A stretch of 64,000 nucleotides of DNA from Balanoglossus misakiensis. Taxonomy: Eukaryota; Hemichordata. How positions within the stretch are numbered: the stretch's first letter is position 1; each line of letters begins with the position of its first letter. Positions 1 to 9,440 of this stretch are shown one piece after another. The notes below the pieces were generated by a model. That model searched no databases. It was not told the origin of the DNA and saw only the letters and a list, made by a program, of their open reading frames with translations. The position numbers and the translations under genes are program-made. The stretch lies in the NCBI GenBank assembly GCA_040954595.2, contig CM082597.2:4774001-4838000 (forward strand), in the 5' to 3' direction.

Positions 1-420
1 CCAAGGGCCACCATTCCGCCATCTTTTATTTTCCGATATGGCTCTTGGGTAAATAATAAAAATACCATAAACAGCTGATCGACTGCTATTTTATGTCAAA
101 GACACCATTCTCAGACTTGCAATATTCTTTGTGTATGAAATGGTCTTCCTACAATTATATGCTCTTGCTATTTATATATGTTGTAAAAACTCGAGTCCTT
201 CTCTACGGGGGTACCTACATCCCTTGGCTAAAAAGGACCCGCAAGGCATCGTATCTTACCAGTGTGTTGTGTAATTGTAGGGAAGTGGTCTTAGATCCGA
301 CAAACATATAAAGCCTTATCATCCGTTAATGTACCACTAAGAACATACGTCACGGTTCGCCTAGGCGAATCCGAGTCAGATCATTTTCATTTTTGGGATC
401 TTGTACATTATTCATTAAGA

Positions 421-474
421 CTCTGTCTATTTGTCTGTCTGTCTCTCTGTTTCCCTCACTCTATCTTCCTCAGT
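421..474. repeat. Pyrimidine-rich low-complexity tract
   Basis: TCTG and TCTC units (CTGTCTATTTGTCTGTCTGT...) with hardly any A. No gene features. Confidence 0.85.
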
Positions 475-1914
475 CCATGTTTTTACATGTATCCGTAAAC
501 AATCAATGAGAGAAGATCGCATCCTGTGCCCTTATGGCTTCTTGTGAACAACGACCCTAGTATTACACCTCATTCGTTACTAAAACACACTGGCTGAGAA
601 TATATTGTCCGTTTACGGCAATCTGCTTTGTCTTCTTCAAGAGATGCATCTATATACACCAACACCCCAAAGTTATTGCACACATAATAAATTATCCTGG
701 ACGGCGTCCCGCATGGATGCTGTAGACTCTAGTCATATATTGCCAATGATTTGTTGGGCACAACATCCGTTGCTTGTCACAGAAACACCTTGATGTAAAC
801 CACCCAAGGCACGTTATCTTTCAGTCGTTTAAATTAACAGTAGAAAATCTCTGGAAATACTGAATTCAACGCATGTACAGTGCCCGCTCTGTGAAACACA
901 TGTATGTATCAACTGGTATCCCCGTAAACAATGTGACTGTACACGTCCTTTCAAATTCATGCACACATATATGGCATGACTTCATTTTCCATGTATTTGT
1001 AAATTCTATGGGAAGTTTAGTTTTCCATAAATAAAAAAGATGGACTCTTGCAGACGTTGGAATTTCACTGAGCATTCTCAAGGAGTAAGGCCAAATTAGA
1101 CCCAGGGGTAAAGGTCAATTCAGGAACTGTTTAACTGGTGTAGTTATAGGATCATAAAGTTTCAATCATCACAAGCAATTAAAGTACCGCTTTGGCGGTT
1201 CAGTATTTCAGGCACCATGGTGCTCGTTCAAATGTTACATTCTTCATTTTCATGACGCAATTATTTATATCTGTATGCTTACTGGCAGGATCTGCTGAAA
1301 TGGCCAGTCGTTTAGATATATGGCGCCATCTTGTTTGGTGGATATGTCATTCACACGCTGCGATGACGTTGTTACTGGACAGTATATATATTTCAAGAGG
1401 TCGAAGGTTGAATATTCTGCACATTTTAATGATATGGCAGGACAAATAACTTCTAAATCAAGCATAATTTAAGGCGAATTGTGTGCACAACTTCCTGTAT
1501 TGCAAGTGAATTGTCAGTCATTTCTCAAATCGTTAAGATGTAAAGAAGCAGTTTACCCTGTATGTAATATTATTGAAAGAAAGGTCCAGTTAAGCAAACA
1601 ATCGACAGATTGAATCATAATGTCACAAATGTACTAAGCTTGCAGGGCAACGACACGAGAATTTGTTTGTTTTGACTACGCTCACAAATAGTAAGGGCAC
1701 ATCTGACAAATTGGATTTTAGTCATAGTGGTTACTTTGAATGACACACAATGAGAACAAGTATTAAATAACATAATGTAAACATTTACATGTATAAGCTT
1801 ATTAGTGAGCTAAACAAACACATTGGATGCACATATGCTGTTGCCTTGTGCGATTCACGGTCGGGACCACTTAGGTGAGTTTAGTATATTCATGGACTCA
1901 CAGACAGAGAGACC

Positions 1915-1984
1915 AAAGGAAGTCATGAAATACAGCAACTATCATGACTAAAGGAAGTCATGAAATACAGCTACTATCATGTCG
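1915..1984 (+). repeat. Tandem repeat, two 35-bp units
   Basis: AAAGGAAGTCATGAAATACA followed by GC(A/T)ACTATCATG occurs at 1915 and 1950 with one or two differences, pointing to a recent slippage-type duplication. Confidence 0.9.
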
Positions 1985-3756
1985 TTTCTTCAATCCCTTA
2001 TTACAGTGAGTTGTCGACTTATTACCCACAATACAATTATTCTAATAGGATGAACCCCCTAGTGTGAAGTAAAATGTATTTAATTAGCGAGAGTTACTTC
2101 ACAAAGCTTGATAGGCCGCTGGTTTACTTAGCTGACATATAACCACTATTATCAAGTGATTCAGTGACAGTTTGTTTTGATTGATTGCCTACAATGTTCC
2201 ACTTTACAATATATTCCCTAATAACAAGCTAATGAACCGCTGGACGTCGACTTTAATGTTCGCACTCAGCGAGCTACCAGTAAATTGACAATATTCACCC
2301 CTGCTGTTACTTACTCGACAAACTGTTCACACTGTTGAGATGATTATTGTGTTGGTTTCTGTTAACAATGAGATGGCTTTAATGAAAAATAAATAGTTAC
2401 GCCAATCACAATGTAACTAAATATCTATTACATGTATTATGGAGCAGGTCGATTCTATGGGTCTTTTAGAGAAGGAGGTCAATCACGCGGTACTGGGAAA
2501 GATATTACATATTTTTCTCAGTAAAGCTTGTATTATCTAACAATTTACATTGGTTAGGGTGCTATTTATGCACGAACTGCGTGTAACTGACTTTTATAGC
2601 CCCTTTTCCATCATATTTTACATAGTTTGTGGGAAAATAAACTGTGTATTGTAGATGCTGAACACTGATTTTAACAGCAACACATCTAGTGTAAAGGCCA
2701 TTATGAAACCCTTGGTTTTATTTCAAACTAAGACTGCATGTATGGGCTATGAATTCTGCAAATTTGAATGCATTTCCAAACTGTATAAACAGAGGATAAG
2801 ATTATATTAAAAATGTGTGGCGAGTTCAAATATCCTGGTTTCTCTATACATGTGTTTGCCCTTTGCTTTTAGGAGTTACCAGTTACATGTATATTGTATT
2901 CTAAATGCCTCATGTACCTTTAAAACTAAGAGAGTCTGGTGTGTGGGTCAAGCATATACTGACAACAGCCAACACACAAATACGAGGTAATACATTTAAT
3001 AAACAACCAATAAAATGTTAACAAATAAATGCAGTGGTACATTGCACGTTACTTAGAGCATACTAAAATCACATTACCAAGTGTATGTTAAACTTTTTTG
3101 TTGATAGGAAAGGTTGCCTCATTTACATTTCTTTTTGTATTGCAATGTTATAACCTTTGTCAACCGAAACCGGTTGGCCATTCAAGCAAAGCTACTCTGA
3201 TTGCAAGAATATGAAAATAATGCCAATTCATAGTGATTCGGTGTAATGTCCATTTGGTCTTTAAATTATGACATGGCCAAGAGGAAAGAAACATGTTCAA
3301 CAAGGGAATCTCTGTGCTTTGGTAGAGTATTACATACTTAATATTACGCAAGTATAATGCCCACGGTTACTAAACATCAAAATTCAAGTAATATGTATTT
3401 AAGAATATTTACCAAAATATATACATTTCACGGAAACGCAATAAATAAGTCTATATCTGAACTGTTATATAGAAAAAACAAAATAGTCGGCCATTCTTTA
3501 GGAGCTAAAAATCGTGCGTTATCTTAAGCATTCGTCACTGGCGAAAATCGTTACAACAGTGGCTTAGCAACCCAAGAATTGTCATAACTAGTAAAGTTAA
3601 TACTGGTACGAAATACCGTACACATCAATCAATGTCTGAGAAATGGAGTCACAAAGACCCCAGTTACACCTCCCCCTGAGCCAGCTGCCTCGGAACTGTA
3701 AATGCTTCATCACCAAAAGAACTGAGTGACATTCTTATTTATCTTAGACGTAACTC

Positions 3757-4015
3757 TTATCGTTGTTCTGCTGAATACTGATTGACAGTGCATATACCAA
3801 TTTTCTTTGTATCTTTTCTATCTAATTGCGTGTGATCAACACACTCTGGTAATCCTCCGCTGTCGTCAAATATAAGACTCTCTATATTCTGTGCTAAGTC
3901 TTCCGACTGGTGAAAAATGCCAAGGTATGTGTTGGAACATTTCTGATATCCATAAAAACTGACAGATGCATTAACATTACTAATAATACAAAAATATGTG
4001 CCTTTTGATACCAAA
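3757..4015 (-). CDS. Possible terminal coding exon, unrecognised (low confidence)
   Basis: On the minus strand a plausible acceptor (TTTCACTGCACCTCGTCAG, AG at 4017-4016) is followed by about 85 open codons ending in TAA. The C-terminal half looks protein-like in composition (acidic and polar, with segments such as FDDSGGLPECVDHTQLDRKD). I recognise no domain. It lies 1.6 kb beyond the receptor stop on the same strand but is not linked to it by any signal I can see. It may equally be a chance open frame. Confidence 0.18.
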
Positions 4016-4739
4016 CTGACGAGGTGCAGTGAAATAAACCAACAGTCGTTTTCAAACACTTTCGAGTTTTTGTTTCATTCATCTTATACTTAAACTGATT
4101 ATATCCCAGCTGCAGACTTCTAAGACAACTGGTGATGTCAGAAATTTAATATTAATGTGGATAATAAAATATACAAAGATACAGAAAATCTTTCCGTATA
4201 TTCGTAAATGCCTATTCTTCGTTGACGTTTGCATAATAACAAACAAATGCTTCAATATGCAAATTTATCATTAAAAATATCAAACAGCACGGGCTACGTT
4301 AAACTGCTACACACATGTGAAATAGTCTGAATATTAAATTCGGCAACATGGAGATTACTACAATTATATACAATCGGTTCTTCTTGGAATATGCCAAACT
4401 GGAGGCCGTATTATCGATCGTTATCTAGAATAAAATATAAAAGAGATATAATTACACGTCCTCAGCACCAGTGTTCAATAATGCACTCAACTGCACGGTA
4501 AACATGCCCTTACTATACCATATATCATCAATTTGCTCTGTACCGTTTTGGACCTTATGAAAGTTTAGAAACGCACACTCTAAATACTATTTACAGTTAT
4601 CGTTAATCTGTCACTGGGTCGGGATTATCACAGAGAAATAGACGTTAATAAATCACAGCCAAGCCGTAAAAGCCAACTGAAAGGAAATCCATTCTCAGAA
4701 TTTGTAGAAACGCAGTTATGGGCTGTAATTCAAAATCCA

Positions 4740-4754
4740 GGGGGGGGGGGGGGG
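4740..4754. repeat. Homopolymer G15
   Basis: An uninterrupted run of 15 G. The length may be imprecise in any assembly. Confidence 0.95.
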
Positions 4755-4881
4755 TAATTTATTAGCTAGGTAAACATTATGACATTATAGGTTTAGCCTT
4801 CACTTTGTTAATGATACTTCGATGCAGGTTTATGCCAGAATGACTGAAATGGCTGCAAGGATTTCTTCGCTGGTAATTATC

Positions 4882-4899
4882 TTTTTTTTTGGGGGGGGG
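4882..4899. repeat. T9-G9 homopolymer junction
   Basis: Nine T followed directly by nine G, only ~130 bp from the G15 run. Confidence 0.95.
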
Positions 4900-5456
4900 A
4901 TACGCACAAGGCTATCAACCACGACTGTAAGCCTTAGCGCACCTGAAAACCCTTTCTTTGGAACTCTATATTTAATTGGCCCTTATTAATCAAAATGACA
5001 TGTCGATTTGGGCAATGGATCGGGCCAATTACCGACAGTATAAAGCTTATCAAAAGAACTGGGTCAATTAGTGACCGCAGAAACCCAAACAGCGAATTTA
5101 TTATCGAAATAAAATTGCCACTGATGAATGGATAGGCAAAGAAAAAACTCATTGATTTGAAATGAATTCATTGCCAAAGTCTTCATGATATATAGATAAT
5201 GCCTCACAGAGCATTGTATATCTTGGTTAGTTTTTCGGACAAAAAATCCAATGTACTACAATTTTAATCATCAAAAGTATTGAAAAAGCCATTTTAGTTC
5301 AAGATCCCAGGTACATAGTTACAAGGTCCTGTGTGGTATTGACAGAAGCTAGTCCTTTATAGGTTAATATTAATAGAAGCTGCCGGTCTACATTCATGTA
5401 TTCAGATTTCCAAAGACTGTGCTTCTTCTCACCACAGTAAATATGGCTGTAACACT

Positions 5457-5640
5457 GTCACGTGATCGTCATTTAGCCAATGCTGTAAAAGGATGCATCG
5501 TGTCGCGATGGTCACAATTCTCTCCGCGAATGTGCGTCGAGTAACATCGTCATGTGATCCTTGCTTCAGCCAATGCTCGCAAAGGATACATCGTGTCGCA
5601 ATGGTTATGTTTATGATCTCTGCACACGCGCGTCACACCT
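5457..5640. repeat. Two-copy tandem repeat, 92-bp unit, abutting the GPCR stop codon
   Basis: Unit one starts with GTCACGTGATCGTC at 5457 and unit two with GTCATGTGATCCTT at 5549. Both then carry GCCAATGCT, AAAGGAT(A/G)CATCGTGTCGC and ATGGT at matching offsets. The array ends exactly where the receptor's stop codon begins, so it forms the first part of the 3' UTR in the transcript. It is CpG-rich compared with the surrounding DNA. Confidence 0.85.
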
Positions 5641-6735
5641 CTAAGCTTGTGTTGTTGGTGTCGGTTTATATCTGCAGACGTGGTTCAGATGGCGCTCGAT
5701 TTTACAATTGCAGAGCGCCTCGCGGAATGCTTTGCGGTATCTCTCGTTGAGAATGTTGTAAATAGCCGGATTGATGGCCGAGTTGATGTACATTAAAATC
5801 CGAGAGACCAGCAATAACACATATAGCCGGCTGGGCGAGATTTGGACGTTGTCGAGACTTTGCAGGAGGGTCAGAAACCGGAAAGGGGTCACGCACACAA
5901 GATATATTAGTGTCGTTGCGATGAGCATGCGCACGACTTGTTTTTTGGCCCGCACGGACGCCGTGGACGTTCCCGTTCCCGCGCGCTCTCGCAGATGGAT
6001 TAGGGTGAGAAAGTACAGCAGTGCGAGAATGGGCACGACGAGAATGAGTACCACGCGATCAAACATATAATAGGCGTCGTAGGCAGCGCAACCTCCCTCT
6101 GGCGCGCAGCTGTGTATGCATATGTGCAATTTCGCCGGTGCCCATGTCTCGTTCCAAGCAGGCGGCCAAGAGATCCGATAAGCGGCCAGTCGGAGTATGT
6201 ACACCTCTGGGAAGGAGTATATCGCCGAGACTATCCAGATGCTGGTGCAGGCGACGATGGCCTTCGGCTTGGTGCGCAGCTCTTTGAAGCGGAACGGCCA
6301 GCGCACGGCGACGAACTTCTCCAGGGCCAGCAGGATGATGGTGATACTTGATGACGTAATCGCCACGGCGGAAGGATAACTGATGATGGTGCAGCCCCAG
6401 TCGCCCAGAGAAGACCAGTCCTCCTTCAGCGGAAGCGACGTCGAGTAATACTGTATCAACTTGGGCGGCACGACCGAGAACAGAAAGAGCATGTCGGCCA
6501 CGGCCAGATTCACCAAGAAGTAGTTTGTCACCGTCTGCATCTCCCGCACTCGAGCAAACACATACACAATAAGACCGTTGCCAAGGATCCCTATTGTAAA
6601 TACAATCGGCATGACGATGGTCACAAGAGCCGTGTCCGTTGCCGAGTACAACAGAAGCTCCAAGTCATTCTCATTCAGGTTCCAAAGGCCTGAGAAATTA
6701 TAGGAGTAGTTCTGTCGATAATCCATGTCGTCCAT
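5641..6735 (-). CDS. Class A (rhodopsin-like) peptide-type G protein-coupled receptor, 364 aa
   Basis: Intact single-exon reading frame with seven hydrophobic segments in the class A order; it should act at the plasma membrane as a receptor coupling a ligand, probably a peptide, to G proteins. Counting from the ATG: two Asn-glycosylation sequons in the short N-terminus (N9, N13); TM1 with GN (N53); TM2 NLAVAD (D81); TM3 disulfide Cys C115; ECL2 with sequon N195 and several Cys; TM5 Pro P235; basic ICL3; TM6 CVTPF (281-285); TM7 NSAINPAIY (NPxxY at 322-326); helix 8 followed by a CNC pair that could be palmitoylated. The TM2, TM6-TM7 and NSAINPxIYN segments recall neuropeptide receptors of the TRH/ghrelin/neuromedin-U group; this is family resemblance only and the ligand is unknown. 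Oddities: the DRY arginine is Lys (EKF, 139-141) and the TM6 toggle Trp is Val. The frame can be opened 9 codons upstream, but only to a TTG, and a 3' splice site lies in between. The ATG at 6733-6735 has A at -3 and G at +4, so I chose it. An AATAAA on this strand at 5097-5102 is a possible poly(A) signal. Confidence 0.93.
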   Translation of the reverse strand: MDDMDYRQNYSYNFSGLWNLNENDLELLLYSATDTALVTIVMPIVFTIGILGNGLIVYVFARVREMQTVTNYFLVNLAVADMLFLFSVVPPKLIQYYSTSLPLKEDWSSLGDWGCTIISYPSAVAITSSSITIILLALEKFVAVRWPFRFKELRTKPKAIVACTSIWIVSAIYSFPEVYILRLAAYRISWPPAWNETWAPAKLHICIHSCAPEGGCAAYDAYYMFDRVVLILVVPILALLYFLTLIHLRERAGTGTSTASVRAKKQVVRMLIATTLIYLVCVTPFRFLTLLQSLDNVQISPSRLYVLLLVSRILMYINSAINPAIYNILNERYRKAFREALCNCKIERHLNHVCRYKPTPTTQA

Positions 6736-6737
6736 GT

Positions 6738-6990
6738 TGATAGATCTGAAGAAAAAGGCCAAAATACAGAAACATTAGGCACACATTTGGAAATATCTCA
6801 GTTGTTATAAGCATAATACACCATATCGATAAATCTGATGGAAAAGACAAACATATAGAAGCAGGTAAACATATGGAAATATCTCAGGTGTATACACAGT
6901 ATACACGATGTAGATAGATCTGAAAAAGAGACCAAAGCATATAGAAACTCTAAGTACATATTTGGATGTATACATATTACTGGACATCAG
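6738..6990. repeat. Degenerate tandem repeat, three copies of ~85-89 bp, over the GPCR splice-acceptor/start region
   Basis: An AGATCTGA-type core occurs at 6742-6749, 6831-6838 (AAATCTGA) and 6916-6923. Copies one and two also share GGAAATATCTCAG (6789-6801 and 6875-6887, 86 bp apart), and all three share a block like CATATAGAAAC. On the minus strand each copy contains a pyrimidine run plus CAG followed by an ATCTATC-like stretch, i.e. a copy of the 3' splice site. Copy two even keeps an ATGG at the start-codon position; copy three has ATCG there. Confidence 0.8.
6746..6747 (-). other. Predicted 3' splice acceptor in the 5' UTR of the GPCR gene
   Basis: On the minus strand a pyrimidine run (CCTTTTTCTTCAG) ends in AG at 6747-6746. 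The next bases are ATCTATCAAC and then the ATG. An acceptor 10 bases before a good start codon implies that a noncoding 5' exon lies at higher coordinates. Intronless coding regions with a spliced leader exon are common among animal GPCR genes. The leader exon itself was not identified. Confidence 0.6.
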
Positions 6991-7822
6991 ACCACACCCA
7001 GACCTCTCCATCTACCTCTCTTCATCTGCGCATTTAACAAAACAGACAGACCTGCTCACAGCGTTACCGACCGCCATAAAATTGTCTACGATTTTGACGT
7101 CTTCCAAGTGTAGGCAGTGGATAGCACATGATAGCCACCGTCATTAGGTCATATTGTCTGTAATGAAGGCAGCAGTGTCTTACCCTCGTCGATGCCGGAC
7201 TGCTTGTCAACAGTGCACTTCAACGACGCCAGGGAAAATGACCAAATGACTAAGTGTCTCCACTCCAAAAACCCTCGAAACCTTGACTGTATTTGCATGT
7301 GCAAGCCACGCCTTTGACAGGACGACAATGGACTTATTGTTAACTTACGATTTGCAAACACCTGTAGCCCCCTTTCGGGGACACATTCTATTTTTTTTTT
7401 ACTTTTATTAATTGCTTTAGTGGTGGACATGGTGAGATCATTGTGAAGAAGGCCACTTAATATGCAAAAAATGTGATTAAAGAAGATTAATAATATGCAG
7501 CGTTATTAAATTTGCCTACGGCGCTCTCAATGTGTTTTAGTGTTGCACACGAGGACGTCCCAAACAACCCTGCATGTATTGTATCTTGAAGGTGTGCGGG
7601 GCACGTATGAGTTCAGATGAAGCATCAACTTCTGCTCAGGGCCCATGAAAATTAATAAACTTATTTTGTATTGGTGTATTCTATAGTCCCCTTTCCATGA
7701 ACAGAATCAGCATGTTGCAAAGTAATTTATGTGATGGCGTCTTCTTCAACGTCAACGTCAAACCAGATAACACTGCTGCCAACTTAATTAAATTAAGAGC
7801 AAAACTGTGTCGTGATCGTAAA

Positions 7823-7855
7823 GATTCTATCTGGTAGGGTTTTACAGATAGAATC
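7823..7855. other. Perfect 11-bp hairpin
   Basis: GATTCTATCTG, an 11-base loop, then CAGATAGAATC. Each arm contains a CTATCT/AGATAG GATA-like core. No RNA gene family was recognised. Confidence 0.5.
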
Positions 7856-8989
7856 GTTGGCGATTGTGTAAACAGACGAGAGGGATAACACCATTCATAT
7901 AAAATAGAAGCGAGAGGCCTAAGCAGGATCATGCCAAACTGGCAGCTTTTGTCGCGATAATACTGGCATGCAAGGGAAAACTATTGACCGAGACTCGGTG
8001 CAGTTGTTACCACAGAATTCAATGCCATGCCCCGCCCAAACAATTTTAGTAATGGTGTGGGCGTGGTCTTACAATGAAACACTGGTATCATGAATGTTAG
8101 TGAAAGGATGTTTCATTCAGACTTTCTATCGCATGCCTTGAATCTGTCTTTGTCCATACATTACATTTAACAAGACGATGGACTGTACACAAAGCGAATC
8201 AAAGTATTAATGCCTTCTCCAAAACCTATATATATCAAGTACAAGTTATCCAAACTAATAAACAAACAAACAACCTACTGGCGTCAATAAACTATTCCTC
8301 AATACGAACAGAGCAAGCAACGTTGAAACATTGCAGTTACATGGAGCAAAATTTACCAAAACCAGTTTTTTGTAATAAGTTGAATATTCAGCATGGTCAT
8401 CTGCCGAGAGAAATGTATTAAACGTCAAAATTCATTCCAAGCAGAAGGTTTCTTTCATTAACGAAGACCTTCTGAAACAAAGCTGCTTCTATTTGCATAC
8501 CTCTGAAATTCACTTGCTAAGCAGCCTTCACGCTTCATTAATTAAATATCATGTCCGAAGGTTCTTTGAATATTAACGACTATAACACGTCAAATTGACG
8601 CATATTTAAATCAAGCATTATGTCATGCAGCTATTGTTAACAACAAGGAGGTATCTCAGGAAGCCAGCAAAGTAATTTGCGTCAATTCTATCTGAAGGAA
8701 AATGCAAGGTTTCACTCTGTGTAACCCCCAAAAGGTGAAAAGATAATGATAGTATCCATGTACAGTCATGTTGAATGATATGGTCATTAATTTTGGTAAA
8801 TCGATGCTTTGATGGAAATAACCACAAAACCTATTAGTTTCACGGATACCAAATTACTGTCATACAGTTTAGCAATTACAGATCTCAAATACCCTGAAGG
8901 TCTTATGTGTAAATTACTCGATATGTCATGACAACGTCGTGGTTGCCATTTTGGAATATTTTCCAACTGTCCCACAATACAGTGCGGTG

Positions 8990-9440
8990 GGTTATGAACG
9001 TGATGTTTTTAATTAGCACTGAAATTCATAGTACCCGCAGCGCGAGGTGTTTTTCTCAATCGACGATCGAGATGAATGTGATCGTACCCATCCATCTCAC
9101 AGGGCAATTATCACATTTGCATGGCCACTTGCAGAGACAAGCGGAAAACACTACAACAGAGAACAGACAAGCAACACAGGCACAAAGAACACAAGCATGC
9201 CATTGAAAGCCAAATGCCTGGCCCCCTGGCAACATAACAAGATGTAGTGTCGGGTGTTTGCTGCAGATATAAATTGGAGCCATTCATTATTATTTCATCG
9301 CTAATTAGAGCTGCCACCTCATTATGTTACATTGTCAATCAAGACAAATTTGCACGATTTGCAATGTATAGAAAATGGTCTGTTGCGCAGTATTGTCACA
9401 TTCAAATAAGCTAATTAACTATACAGCGCGCAGCTGTCTT
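8990..9440. promoter_or_regulatory. Candidate enhancer: clustered homeodomain, POU and PBX-MEIS-type sites
   Basis: This gene-free stretch holds an ATTTGCAT octamer (9114-9121), CTAATTAG (9300), TTGTCAATCAA (PBX/MEIS composite, ~9332), CTAATTAAC (9411), CAGCTG and several TTTGCA(A/C)GA words within about 330 bp. The density is higher than in the flanks by eye. Conservation would be needed to call it an enhancer. Confidence 0.3.

Larger units (their letters stand above)
1..3756. other. AT-rich intergenic DNA, no gene recognised
   Basis: Only short chance frames. It contains the pyrimidine tract at 421-474 and the 35-bp tandem repeat at 1915-1984. Nothing else stands out. Confidence 0.6.
4060..5456. 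other. Intergenic DNA and probable GPCR 3' flank
   Basis: No recognisable gene. It holds the G15 run, the T9-G9 junction and, at 5097-5102, an AATAAA on the minus strand ~540 bases beyond the receptor stop that could end its transcript. Confidence 0.5.

Noticed and set aside
5493-6379. Plus-strand frames overlapping the receptor (5493-5750, 5771-6070, 6112-6351, 6197-6379)
   Set aside because: They are antisense shadows of the GC-richer receptor coding sequence and of the 92-bp repeat; none has a domain.
6736-6762. Nine extra N-terminal codons in front of the receptor's ATG
   Set aside because: They would need a TTG start, and the stretch is the pyrimidine tract and AG of a 3' splice site.
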